Positions 16,453 through 29,068 are shown, counted from the first letter of the stretch. The stretch: DNA of 64,000 bases from Embiotoca jacksoni (GCA_022577435.1 JAKOON010000007.1:6414926-6478925); one strand, 5' to 3'. Numbers and translations are program-made. The notes: generated from the sequence alone by a model not told the origin.

Positions 16453-19400
16453 TACAAAAATTTGTCTGTGTCCAGCGGGCTGAATGCTAGTTGTGAGCCT
16501 GAGAGAGCCAGCGGCAGCCCAGCTGGTCAGTGAGGTACAGTTCTACCTAATTAGTGTCAGCCTGTACTGTATGTCTGTGTGTGGGTTTATGTGTGTGTTT
16601 CATAATTTTCTGGCACTGATCCCACAGGCTGAACAGAGGGAAGCACGTGAACGTCCACCTGAGAGTCTGTGTGCATGCTTCTGTTCCCAAAAAAGGAAAC
16701 TTCTCGCCTATTGTACTGACTATTGTTGGACATACTCCCAAACATTGATGCCGTCTCCACTGCTGTGGATTTTTGTATACCCTTTTGGTAATTACATCAA
16801 TTACCAAATACAGTAAAACATGCCCACAAGAGAATCATAACATCCCTGTTAAGTTTCCCTCTTAAATGTAAAGATGGTACACATTGTACTGGATTTAGAC
16901 ACATGTGAGGAGAGAAATTAAACTTCTTCCATCCTTATATCAGTTAAGCTGTGAGTCAGTGAGTGTTCCCTTACTATAGATCCTCTTGTCAGCCACTTAG
17001 TAGATCCCTATCTACAGACTGCTTTGAGAGAAGTGCACTATAGAGGCTTTTTGACGGGCTATTTCATTTGCCCTCATCGCCTCAGAACTGCAGCCTTCCT
17101 TCTCTCCGGGCTTTCATTGTAAACAACAGCCAAAGGAATGTATAATATATTTACTTGTAGACAAACCTTGCCAGCATATTCTTGGTTCAGCGGAAAGGCA
17201 TTTAAGTCCCAGAACTATTCGCTCTCTGGCTGGCTGTTCCTCCTTTCTCTTTGCCTCCTCTCTTTGATTCCATCTATCTCAGTCTTCATTTCTGTTTTGT
17301 TTTTTTTCGAATGCCATGTAAAAGAGCTTTCACAATATACAATCTTGTCTGTTCTCATGTTCCCAGTCATGTCTGAAATAATAAAATATATTATAAAGCA
17401 AACAATTAAACAAAAAACAGTAATGGTTTTGGAGATATGAAAAATCTCTTATATGGTGTATTTGCTAGCCCTTTAAAAATAACAGGAGCATTTTATGGTG
17501 ACTTGGCTGATCACATAAATATGCAGTGCTTAAGTGTAGTCTCTAGTATATTACGCAATAGCAAGAGTTCTCAATTTTTTTCCCTCTCACTATTCTTTTC
17601 ATTTATTCATTATATAATCAGACCTCCTGTTAATTTCTCTTGAAACTGACTTCTATTACTGATACCGATCCTTGCTTTGCATGGTGGATGGTCTTCCGTG
17701 CGCCCTAAATTCTCAGTGACATTCTCAGGTGTAGTACTGTTGAGTTACACTGTCAACTCACTGCAGCTCATACTAAAAGTTCCACCACCGCTGAAACACA
17801 TAGTTAGTTACAGCCAAACAATATTGCAGCTATCAAAAGAAGTCTCCCGAGGGAAAGTCACAGCATTCGATCTTGAAGCTTTGAAAATGACAGATCGGGG
17901 TATCTTTTCTGGGAGAATATCTTTGGCGATGCCGGCTTTGAACACGTGAGGCTGCCAGTAGAATGTATATCTCAAATAGATAGTGCCTACTATTTAAAAC
18001 CTCAGTATCTGCAGTATATTGTAAAATAATCTTGTGCATTTATTAAGCATGCCAAGTTTGTATTCAATGACTGTCATCCCTGGGCAGAGAAACTATGACT
18101 GAGTCATACCTGCTGCACTGAGGTGCACTAAGATCAACACAAACATAGGTTATAGTTAGTGTATCGAAGTAATTACTGAAATAGCTCACAGCAAATCCCC
18201 TCCAAATTTTCTCTACAAATGATTGAAAGGTCTGAAGCCACAGACACAGGAGACCAAGAGAAAGCAAGTTGTTGTTTTGACTAAAGACTACACCAGGAGA
18301 ACTTTTTCTACTTTTAAAAACACTCGAACACTGCAGTGCGGAGGCGCAACAATTTCTTGCAAGAAATTCAGGTTACAGGTTACAGATGGCACTATCAGCA
18401 AACTTTCTGCACAGCCATTTTACAGATTGATCCATCTTGGTTTTACTGTAACTAGAGCTATAGGGGATGTGAGGACGTTTTTTTTCATAAGAAATCTCTC
18501 CTTACTGCTCTGGCAAACCAACACGATTTGCATTGCATTTGTATTCAAATAGAAATTAAACACATTTGGATCTGTGTACACACGCTTTGCATCTTTTATT
18601 CTTTGAATGTAGCATAGTTTAGATTTGATGTCCCTTTCTCTGCAACATCTTGCTACGTGAGCAGTTCTTGTCTTTATAATTGCACCCCACTCACTGTGCG
18701 TCACTCAACTGAGTTTTCTCCCTTGATACTCCCACCATGATGCACATATACACATCTGCACTCCACTTCATTTCAGAAGGATTACCAGCCAGAGCACTGA
18801 TGGGAGATTTTCAAGAGGGGAAACTCAATTATTTCCTGTCTCCCTAGAAACACCTGAGCACACTGAAGAGGATGACAGGGCTGCCACCCACTTGCAGACC
18901 TTTCCTGGTGCACAGAGACTCATGGAATAAGAAGGGTGAAGAGGCCATGGGGACTGTTTTCATGATTGTCTCAGTTCCACCTACAAACAGCCGGGGATTC
19001 ATAACCAGTTCAATGTGACAATAAAACCCGAGACTTCCCAATAATAGCTGCTCACATCTCTAACGTTTGTCCTAGTTACTCATTCTGGGATGAGCATGCC
19101 TGCTGTTAGAGCAGCCTGAATATGACGATAACGTATAGGAGCATAAAAATAAGCTGTTGTGATGAGGCACTTTTGTTATCTGACTTGTGTTGAGCTGCAG
19201 TGACTCTGCAGAGTGTAATTTAAAGAAAAATAAGCTGAATTAAGTAAATGCTCTAAAAACACAAAATGTGATTTGATAGCATAGTTTCACATCAGGTGGC
19301 TTTTTTTTTTTTTTTTTTTGCCTACTACTGTAGTCCACAGTATCTACAATCCTACTAACAATAAGGTGTTCCATTTTAACATTACATTTTGAGTCTATTT

Positions 19401-20062
19401 ATGAAGACAAGGGCTGAAAGCACAACATCTAGGACAAGACTGAGAATGGACTGCATTTTGAACACTGAAGCAGTACCCTGCCTCTTTCAAAGAAAAGGAT
19501 TTCGAGTTGCTTCAGAGTTCTCATTTTTTTTCTTTACCCAGTGGGTTTGTGATGCAACACAAGAAAATAGCTGATACTGTATAAAATAGGAGAGAAATCT
19601 CTAGGATTTCTGAGACTTGTATTTGTTATTTCTGACATTGTTTCCTATTCTTATAGAAATGTCACAAAAATATCAAACTTCTTCTTTAACATGGCCAAAT
19701 GGCTAAAGTCACTCTTCTAAGCAAGCTGCAGTAGCAAAGATCAAATCCTCACCTTTATATATATGTTTGTGTGTGTACGCATTTGAGAAGGTCCTCTCCC
19801 ACCATCACAAGACACCAGTAGCTCCAAGAGGACTGCGCTCTCCATCACCATGGAGACAAGCGCACCCAGCGCCTAACAACGCTATTTTTGGAGCAGTGCA
19901 AAGAGCTTGACTCTATCTCCTTTTCCTATTCAGCAGCACTCTTTAATTTTCTCCTCGAAAACTATTTTGGTGCCAATGCGGGCCAGTTGTTATGCAAGTA
20001 AATAGAAAAGGGAGACCATACAGACATGATGGGTTCGGTGGTCAGTGTGTGAAGTAATGTAT

Positions 20063-20063
<1 letters not shown>

Positions 20064-20128
<65 letters not shown>

Positions 20129-20131
20129 CGT
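20064..20131. repeat. (GT)n microsatellite with a GCGTGCGTGC end
   Basis: GT repeats run for about 61 bases, then GCGTGCGTGCACATGTGCACATG. The flank contains the self-complementary CACATGTGCACATGTG. It lies about 1 kb downstream of exon 2 in intron 2. Confidence 0.96.
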
Positions 20132-21111
20132 GCACATGTGCACATGTTTGTAAAAGATGTTGAGATGTCATTTCAATATGTTTGCTTCAACTTTGGCACT
20201 TGTATGTACTCTGTTGTATTTCACTTTGCTATTAATTTATTTAAGAGATTCCCCATAAATTAGGAGGTGTTGTTCTGCTTCAACATGCACAGAGCTTCTA
20301 TTTATTCGTACGACACACACCATCACTACCAAGGGACTTAATGAATACGTAGGTACTAATTCAAAAGTGTTTACATCCGCTTAGTGATGGGATTACACAC
20401 TCAGTATTACATCAAAGATGTTTCAGTATACCATGCAGAAATTATTCCTCAACCGTATTATTTTGGACTGAGGACAAAGTGATTTTCACTTTGGTCATTA
20501 ACCACTGTACTGTTGTAATCTCTAAAAAACATGTAGTGCTCATTGCACTAATTATAAGGTGGTCCATTTCCGCTGTATTTTTACCCGACAAGTGTCTGTG
20601 CTGTTACTCTTCCATTGATCTCTGCTTTAATCTATTGGAAAACAAAGAGCTGGTGGGTGTTGTGGTAATGATAGGGATGCATCAATACATAGTATAAGAA
20701 GAAACTGGCTCTCACCAGAGAGGCAGTGTGTAGGAGAGTAAAAAGCCAGTCGTGATCTGTGTTCAGGCTGCTATAAAATTACTTTGATTAAATCAAATCA
20801 AACAGCTACTCAGTGCTGCACCACTTAAATGCACTGACATAGACTGACTTTTTGTTTTTCTTTGGACTATGAATCATTAAACCACTGGAGCAATAATAAA
20901 AACAAGCTTAACTGTTTATCTTAAACTGGTTCTAGGGGCACGGGTTTGATGTTGAAGTTGATATAATGTGGACACTGTTAGATAATATATAACTGGAACA
21001 TGGAGCTGACGTTCACAAGGCAATAGGTTTCCCCTGACCAACAGTGCAGCAGGCCAGTGGATGTATAATTAAAAGAAGTCAGTGGAATCAAAATATTGGA
21101 GTGAAACTTAC

Positions 21112-21222
21112 TGAAACCATTGTCCTCCTCCTTTGTTCCGTCAATGGTTCCATCTGCCTGCAGCTGCAGGTGGAAACCTTGTCGACTGTACAGCTTCGTC
21201 ACAATCCCCTTCAGCTGGGGCT
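21112..21222 (-). CDS. fgf13: fgf13 exon 2 (first shared exon)
   Basis: This 111-bp exon encodes residues 64-101. Its first two bases (AG) complete a Glu codon whose G comes from whichever first exon is used, giving E-PQLKGIVTKLYSRQGFHLQL followed by QADGTIDGTKEEDNGF and the first base of Thr. The acceptor is CTTCCACAG (AG at 21224-21223) and the donor is TTTCA|GTAAGT. It is the common entry point for all FHF2 isoforms and starts the beta-trefoil; the YSRQGFHLQLQADGTIDGTK strand pair is an FGF hallmark. The EEDNGF segment differs from the mammalian EDSTY wording, a loop that tolerates change. The conserved 111-bp length supports the boundaries. Confidence 0.97.
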
Positions 21223-23844
21223 CTGTGGAAGCGGAGGGGAAAAAGAGACAGGAAACACAAGAGTGAAACAACAGACCCAAGACTGCAAGTTGATGTCATG
21301 AGTAGACTTCTAATGGGACATTGTAAAGCCTGAGTTGGACTGCTTGCCATCAATTTAGAAGTAACTGAAGCCACAAAAATCAATTTTAGTCAAAGGACAG
21401 TGAGGCTGAGTGGACCATAGGTCAGACAAAAAGGATTACAACAGCTAATTATGATGTGCTAAGACACTTGCCAGTCAAGCAAATACAATCCAAAAACATG
21501 TCAGAAGACATAAATTGACCTTTTTAGATTTCACCATGTTGTGAAATGAAAAAGAGACATTTTATTCCAATTTTGTGTTGCTAGATAAATCTAGAGATGA
21601 AATATGTCAACCCTCAGACAAGCTACAGTTTAAAACATAGTTTTACATGGCCTTCGTCATGGTGGTTGCCACTTAATAGAATGAAAATGGCAGGAAGTAC
21701 AGTTTGATCAGTGCTGCTGCGTTCACAATTAATGAACACGGACAAACTGCTTCCGTCTTCTCTCTACAGTGGAGCAGAGGGGAGAAAAATGGTAACCCCT
21801 GTGGCATGACAACATATGAATAAGACCACAGATGGATAAGAGCAAATAGTATAAACATTTAAAAACGGCCCATGAATGCATGTGCTGGCTCACTGGTCTA
21901 AGATGGCTAAGGAAATGTTTTGCATGTCACCCCTCTTTTACTCTGGCTTGCTTACCGTCACTTTCTACGGGAATAACAAATTATATTTAAACAAAAATAA
22001 AAAATATCCTTTAAAAAGAACCTAAATAAATACTCATGGAATCTGACTTTAAATACACACAAAAATAATAGGGAATTTCATTTAAAAGGTAAAGAAGACT
22101 GATATGTAGGTGCAAATGAAATAAATATTGCAATGTACAGTGTATAGTCGTGAAGAAGGAGCAGAATATTGAGTGATGAAAATAATAGCTTTTGGAATTA
22201 AAAATTGGAAAGAGCTGGACTATTGTGTGTAACAATAATTAAAAAAAACAACTTCAAAGTCTAAAAGACAATAGTTTGAAGTGTTAGTGCTGGTTAGCTG
22301 ATCTGTGTGACATCAATGTCTGATAAGAGCTAAGTGCTCTCTATTCTCTGGTTACTGTCCCAGGTGGTGTGTCCTTTACTGTGGTTAACCACACCTTTCA
22401 TCTATCCTTTCATCTGACTTACCTTTCAGCCCTGCCTGTACTAGCCTTAAGGTTACTTTTGCAGCACAGAAAGTTTATTCAGCCTGTACACTGGGGATAT
22501 TGTGATGGTTTTGTTGGTAAACTGTCATGATGCAGTTTAGACACCGAGACAAAAAATTTGTAGCCTGAAGATCGGTCAACATCAGAACTACAGCTGCACA
22601 AGCATCAGCATGTAATGTCAGCAAAACATGTACTCACAACATTACATGACAATACACCAAACAACATACACAGAAAATACAGTAATGTGCTCCCTAAAGT
22701 TGCCAGTTCTTTGTTGGATGAGGCACCAAGTCACACTCAGACAACGCCTTCTTGGCACTTATTGCTTCCTCCACAGGATAGAAATGGATATTGGAAGTGA
22801 GAAGGGAGCAAAAACTGTAGGATAGTTTTACTGTTACATAAGCACACGCCCTAACCTCCAGGTGCATCATATACATAGTTATAAAACAGCTTGAGAATGA
22901 ATGAAGTGAAAGAACACAGAGCTAAATATTGTAAGGCTACGCAGCAATCATGCCCACGAACATCAAACTACTGACACTAAACTTGGGAATTTAGTGAGAT
23001 GGGATCAGATTAGATCACTTTTGCACTGGATTTGTAAGGGAGTGGGTGCTTTAGGCACACTTTAGTCACTGAAATTGTCTGCCTGACACCACACCGGACT
23101 TTGGCTCATGTCTGAGGTTACGGTAACACACAATTCTTATTGACAGTGCACTTACAATATGACTTTTTTTTTTTTTTTCCTTTTTAAAAAAAAAATTAGG
23201 TACCTTTTATTTCATCTTATCTGCGAGTGTTTTTTTCAGCTGGATAAATTTCAGTTACAAAGAACTTGGCATTATTATGCGGGAAATATAATTTTGGAGC
23301 TAATTGTGAGATCTGCTTAAAAATTTAAATAAGAGTTAGGAGCTGCTTTTTATAAATCTGTGTGCCAGCCTGTGTCTGTTCTATTTGAGGCTGATTATGA
23401 AACTAAATTCTTATGTCCAGGACACCAAATACTAATAGTGGGTATTTTGCAATTTTGGAGAGTGATTACACATAAATCTTGCATCACTTTTGGTGAAGGG
23501 ATTATCCAGTTCAATTTGAACATTGAGCCATGACTTGCGAGTCTTAAGTAATTCACTTAATAAGGCTGTTTGTCTATCTAGTCCAGTGTGGATTGAATAA
23601 GTAGACAGAGAAGGATTAAGCATCAATCTAATATATCCCTCAGCATAATCTGAGATGCCAAAGGTGACTTCTCTGAATAAACTTGAGAAGTTCCCGTCAA
23701 CTTCTACAGAGTCATTCATCTTTCAGAGAAATTGAGCAGTTCTGACTAAATGCTGTCTTATTTAGATGCTTTTTGTATGTAAAGGCATCCTATAAGAACT
23801 ATTATACTAAGAGAATAATAGCCTGATGACATCGCACAACAGAC
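21223..23844 (-). other. fgf13 intron 1S (between exons 1S and 2)
   Basis: This is an intron of about 2.6 kb, with donor CCAG|GTCTGT at 23844 and acceptor ending at 21223. A T15 run followed by CC and T5A10 lies at about 23164-23196. I see no repeats of note and no additional coding exon. Confidence 0.85.
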
Positions 23845-24034
23845 CTGGTCGTCTCCTCCGCCTCTTCTTGGAACCAAAGAGTTTGACCCGTGAGAAAACG
23901 TTCAGTCGACTGGGTTTTTCACAGCTTCCTTTGGTTTTACTGGGGCTGCTAACGCAGCGGCAGGCATTCGACTTCTCCCGCTCCCTCGCCTGCCTTTTCT
24001 GTCTTATGAGGGAGCTGGCAATCGCTGCCGCCAT
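23845..24034 (-). CDS. fgf13: fgf13 first exon 1S (A-type N-terminus)
   Basis: This exon encodes residues 1-63 plus the G of Glu-64. It starts MAAAIASSLIRQKRQARERE, passes through KSNACRCVSSPSK and LNVFSRVKLFGSKK, and ends in a run of five arginines plus proline. The ATG at 24034-24032 has a strong context, with G at -3 and G at +4. In A-type FHFs the first 20 or so residues (AAAIASSLIRQKRQARERE) form a particle that produces long-term inactivation of sodium channels. The KKRRRRR cluster acts as a nuclear/nucleolar localisation signal. The Cys pair (CRC) and Ser-rich linker match the mammalian 1S exon. The donor is G|GTCTGT. Its own upstream region is CpG-richer than the surroundings, which suggests a separate promoter. 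Confidence 0.96.
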
Positions 24035-25010
24035 AGCCAGTTTGGCAGCACTCTGGAAAAAACTTCCAGAGAAGAGTGAATATAATCACCCCCTTTGAAT
24101 CCAGAAAATGTGATTCTGAAGGGAATTGTCCAGGAGCAGCGGTGACAATCTGAGGCAACTACAACGATGCGTTAAATAAAGAATTTGCAAAGAGCACTTA
24201 ATAGTAGAAAGGAATAGTCCCAGCAGTGCGGTAAAAAAAACAGTTAGATAACGTCCAAATGAATCATTTTGTCATGAATTTAGGCGTTATTTAGGAATTG
24301 TCCGTTGTATCTCCGAGAAAAAAGTGAAAATTAATACAAAATAAAAACCACACGTTCCACCAGAGCCTGCACAAAGACTTTCACCAAAGCACGTTGCATG
24401 TTCCTCCAACTGTATCATTTTCTCGGTATCACAACAAATACGCACAATCCCAGTTGCTGTAAGCGGTTTTGCATCATCCCACTAAACTACCTGACCGCAC
24501 GCATGGTGATCGGGTAGGCAGACAGTCACGAAAGAAGCTCAATGCAGTGCCATAGGATTGAAACACCTGTTTGCGGGCGCCGGGAGAGTGTTTGCAATGC
24601 TCTTGATCTATTTTCCCTAATCTCTTACTGAAGCTGCTGCTGTCACAAAGAGACTTAAACCGCGTTTTAGAAATGCCACGCGGAGGATGAACACGAATCA
24701 CAACGTAGATTTCAGTTGTTTGTCTCTCTTTTGTTTAAGCGAAGCAACGCGAGGTAAAAGCAAGAGGCGCCCCATTCTGGATCAGCATCCGAGCCCAGTT
24801 TGAACACAAACTCTGCTGTGCTGCTGAGAGCATCCCACCTACAACCTGGAGAATGAGCGGTGGGGAGGAGGGAGAGGACGGGGAGTCTAACTAGTGAGAC
24901 ACAAACCCAGTCAATGTGCACAGTTAGAAAACGAATATCTCCATACAAGCTGTCATATGGGATAATTCATATTAAGTATATCAAGAGAAAGGGACGTGGG
25001 GGCGGGTAGG
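24035..25010 (-). promoter_or_regulatory. 5' leader and probable promoter of the fgf13 1S transcript
   Basis: This lies directly upstream of the 1S start codon. Between about 24470 and 24900 it is richer in CpG than the window average (for example GCGGGCGCCGGG near 24573, CCACGCGGAGG near 24675 and CAACGCGAGG near 24747). I see no TATA box on the minus strand. A GGGGGCGGG GC-box (Sp1-type) sits at 24998-25006. The combination fits a TATA-less promoter. The transcription start is not determined by the sequence, so the leader/promoter border is unknown. A hairpin in the leader is listed separately. Confidence 0.5.
24051..24071 (-). promoter_or_regulatory. Hairpin in the 1S leader, 16 nt before the ATG
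   Basis: On the sense (minus) strand CTCTGGAA, GTTTT and TTCCAGAG form a perfect 8-bp stem with a 5-nt loop. It ends 16 bases upstream of the 1S start codon. The stem is directly visible; any effect on initiation is inference. Confidence 0.45.
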
Positions 25011-25320
25011 TGCATGGCAAAAAGTCTGAATACCAAGGTTTTTGATATTTCATTTAACAGACTGGACAGAGTGTCCAACCTTAGACTAAATCTCATGGGT
25101 TAAAAACACAAATAAATACATGTTAATTAGGCAACAGTATTTACACATATTTAAGCTGTTAACTAATTTCATTGCCCACTTTAATGTGCAAATGACTGTG
25201 AGGAATAATATAGAGGGTTGTCACTGGAGACGTCAGCAGTGATGTTACTGCGTGATGAATAATAGAATAATAAAACAAGATCCAAACAGGCTGATGCCGG
25301 TGGATTTTACCCAGAGAGAG

Positions 25321-25344
25321 AATATGGAGAGAAATCTCCATATT
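25321..25344. repeat. 10-bp perfect inverted repeat with a GAAA loop
   Basis: AATATGGAGA, GAAA and TCTCCATATT make a 10-bp stem closed by a 4-base GAAA loop (read on the plus strand). It lies about 300 bases upstream of the 1S GC-box. Its function is unknown. Confidence 0.6.
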
Positions 25345-26506
25345 ATTATTATAACACATTTTAAGACAAAAATGAATAAAACCCCAGTTTTTCCACCTTT
25401 AATACGTCTGTCCCATTTCAACGTGTATGATTAGACGCTACGAAAAAAAACTGACATTATGAAAAGTTCACATTTTAAAAAGTGCTACTGCTATTTTAGC
25501 AGCTATAGACTCCAGACCAAAGGTTAAGATCTGACACCGTAATTTCCAAGCCTCACTGCCCGCCCCATCACTCCATCGCTTTTACTCAGACTGAGCACAT
25601 TTATAGACTAACCAATGCTGCCATCTACAGTCCTCAACCAAAATTGTCGCAGATGTTAAATCTCCCCCCCTTCCCATAATTATAATAGACACGAGTAATA
25701 CACCTGAGGATGATGCATTTTTTGCTAATTACACATGATGCGTCATTTAGTTAGGTCTGAGATCCAATACAGCTAATGTAGCAAATATCATAAGTACAGC
25801 AAATAGTGAAGAACAAAACTAAAATTTTTAATTAAAATACAACTCCCCTATACTTGTTCAAATTAAATACATTCAGAAATCAATCACACAATGGGTCAAA
25901 AGTCCAGAGCAAATCAATTAAGTTATATTTATAGTAAAGCCATTTTAACAAATAAAGCCATCTCCACTTCAGCACCATGGACAGCAACAAGACGATTAAC
26001 TACTGCAGAGTACCAATAAATTAAACCACTACTGAGTGAAATAAAACATCACAACAGCCTATACTATAAATGCCCAAACCATTTTACTACAAGAGAAGCT
26101 TTGTCTCAATAAAACTGAAACATAATCTGAAACACAAACAAAACAAGTGCATCGTAAATTTAGAGACAATAACAAGAACAGCAGCCTACCTGAGACACAT
26201 TTTCTTAAGGGGAAAGTCATGTTTTCTCTACAGCGAAGCCAAAGCAGTGATTTGGATACTTGCGGCAGTCCTCGGGTGGTGAAGTGAAGGCGAGTAGACT
26301 ACATTCAGCAAAGTTCAAACCATTGTCAGACAACTGTAAGAGGCGTAGTGGAGGAGAAAGCATTGAGGCGTGGCCATCAACAGGAAGATCATTGTAGGAC
26401 ATTAGCGACATGCCATTATGACTTATGCTCATTAAACATTCATTTAGAGGTCTTGTTGATCCGGCAAACACGGGCGTGTGTTCAATGTATTGCTGAGCTA
26501 GGCGGT

Positions 26507-26536
26507 GGGGAGGGTGAAAGGGGTGGGGGGTGGGGG
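26507..26536 (+). other. G-quadruplex-forming motif
   Basis: Five G-runs of 4, 3, 4, 6 and 5 bases are separated by A, TGAAA, T and T. This satisfies the G3+N1-7 rule with room to spare. The G-rich strand is plus, which is the template strand for fgf13. The motif sits about 2.5 kb upstream of the 1S start codon. Confidence 0.7.
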
Positions 26537-28562
26537 CAGATTGGAGAAAAGTGAGTGAAAATGCAGGCCGAGATTGTACTTCCGTCTTCGGACAGTGAAG
26601 ACTTTGCTCTCATATTTCAAAAAATGATGTAAAATGATCCGATAATGCGTTGACTAAACCGGTTATACAGGCCTGTCCACTTTCGACTGAAAATTATCGA
26701 TGAGCTATAAACTGAGACAACACGATGCATTAGACAGTGTTTTTTTTGTTGTTGTTGTTTAAAAAAAAAAAAAGAGAGTAAATTCTCTTTTCTTTGGCAG
26801 TTTTCTCACATCCTAAGATGTGATACTAAGATTGAGCCAATATAACGTGAAACTATTTTTCAGCATCACGTCGTAAATTACTGTTTATCGATGAAGTGTG
26901 GCCTCTTGGTTTGCCTATACATCTTAATTTTGAATGACAGGGTATTTTAAGTTTGGAGTATGGTGTAAGTCTCCTTAGACTTGATTAAAGATAGATCTTA
27001 AAGTGAAAGCTGATTATCTGATGAGATCCACAGACTAAAAACTCTGACACAGACTGAATATACCCTCAGTGAAATGTACATGTTTAAACACTAGAGGGAG
27101 CAAGTGGACTGGCTATGAAGAGCATTATACGCACCCTAAAGGGGAAAACATAAGTTAAGGTCAACATACAGTATTAGACAGGCAACTCTCAATGAATCAA
27201 ATCTTGAATTAATGGTTTTATATAAATTGTTAGCACTGAATCTTTCTTTGCTGTTTCACATGCAGCATACAGTTTTATTTGCTTTAGAGCTGTAGCAGAG
27301 GTGTTATCATATCTAACTAAAATTACTGTTATTCACTATTCATAGAGTAGTCATTGCTCTTGGATGACACAATTACCACCCAGAGCTTTTTTTGTTGTTG
27401 TTTAGTTTACAGACCAACTTAAAATTAATAAACTAAAACTTCTGTATGGTTTTATACAAACAACATACACATAATTGTGTAGTAGTGTAAAATTACACCA
27501 TCATATTCTGCTATATATTTGCAAATACCTAATCCCAACAGGGTGTCACACCAGATCAATAAGGTCAAGACAAGAGAACAGAGAAGAGAGAGAAAAAACA
27601 AATTTCATTAAGAGATTGATTGATAATGCGGGATTCGGACCAGTCAGCCGTGCAGAAAACAATTATATTTCTGCTCTTATAAAAGGTTAATTTATTTTAG
27701 TATTTTGTTGTTGTTGATGTTGTTCTTTTGTTTTTTAAGGTTTGAATCACTAGATCAATTCATGGATCAATGCCAATATATTGATTTTTCAAGGGATGTG
27801 GCTTAAATGACATGAAGCATACATTTCAGAAAAAAGTATTTGTTTTCCCATTTACTACCATTGATGCTTTCTATAGATAGCTCTCCATAATGCCCTAGAG
27901 GAGGTGACCTTTGCCAAATCAAACCTTTAATATCTCATATGCTAAGAAATTGTGATGGTCAAAGGTTGTCTCGAAGTTTAACTTCAGCGTTAAAGAATCA
28001 CTATCTGAAAATAGATTGCACCATAAGATACAGTAGCAATTATATCTATGGGGACCTTTTTTACTGTGATTAAGAGTAGAGTGTTTCCAAAGACTTTCTG
28101 CCAAGATGATGATGATGATGAGTACAGCAAAAAACATCCAGCTATCTTGGCAGACGATGACTTAGTCGAGGGTGTTTCTGTGCATATTGAACCTTTACAT
28201 AGCCTGATTTACACTGCAGCATACAGTATCTCTGCCTGGTACTATGTATTACCTTTAATTCTACTATGAGAGAACACAGACAGGCAGCTCGCTCCACTAA
28301 TCCCAGGTTTTGCATCAGCTGTCCCACTACTGATAAAACCAGGCCATCACTCAAGCAGACAGTGTGGCCCTTCAGGAGGATAACTGGGTTTATCACTGAC
28401 AGTTAGGAAGACAGAGAAAGGTGATGAGCGTCAGGCTGCATTGTACAATGGTGACACTAATCAAGCACACACGATGATACTGAAGAAACTACAAATGTGT
28501 AAAGACCTGATAATGTCTCTCTGCGGTAAGTGCTTTTCTTGGTAGCAGCTGAGCTATGACAG

Positions 28563-28592
<30 letters not shown>
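28563..28592. repeat. Poly(A) run (A30)
   Basis: This is an uninterrupted run of 30 A. It could be the tail of an old retroposed element or plain mononucleotide expansion. The upstream sequence (about 28500-28560) is not a SINE I recognise. Confidence 0.9.
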
Positions 28593-28593
<1 letters not shown>

Positions 28594-28998
28594 AGCATGC
28601 AATAACGGAACTGGTAACAATAGAATAAAATTATATAAACCTTTGTTTTAATCTATTTATGGCAGTGTTGTTTGAGTTCAGAAGTTTCAGAAGAAAATAT
28701 AGCTCTTGTTCTCATTTTGTTTTTGGCCTTTTTGCGAGACAAAAGTGGACTATGGCTATATTTGACTCAATTGAAGTCCTGATAAGTCTCATAAAATATG
28801 CTGTCAGGAAATCAAATTAGCAGATTGGAGATAACGCACCCATCTTTGAGTTCTGTCCGAGTGCAAAACTTGTTCCTGTCTCAACAACAGATAAGAATAG
28901 CGAGTGACCTCTGTAAGCAACACCTATAGGCACAGTAAATAAGAAAAGCCAGTAAAACGCAAGGACACACACAAACACAGAAAATGCCTACACGTGCT

Positions 28999-28999
<1 letters not shown>

Positions 29000-29065
<66 letters not shown>
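29000..29065. repeat. (GT)n microsatellite, about 33 units
   Basis: This is an uninterrupted GT run of about 66 bases ending at TACGTACTTTGG. It lies between exon 1S and exon 1Y. Confidence 0.97.

Positions 29066-29068
<3 letters not shown>

Noticed and set aside
23949..24158. Upstream open frame overlapping the 1S start codon
   Set aside because: It would begin at a TTG rather than ATG, and the leader boundary is unknown, so no real upstream ORF can be claimed.
25062..25082. CAGAGTGTCCAACCTTAG, similar to a hAT end and in principle a partner for 48911-48938
   Set aside because: It is 24 kb away, imperfect, and has no matching internal sequence or target duplication.
26740..26800. Similarity between about 26745-26800 and about 31665-31715 (poly-A followed by AGAG...TTCTCTTTT)
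   Set aside because: The match rests on low-complexity A and T runs and does not extend into unique sequence.
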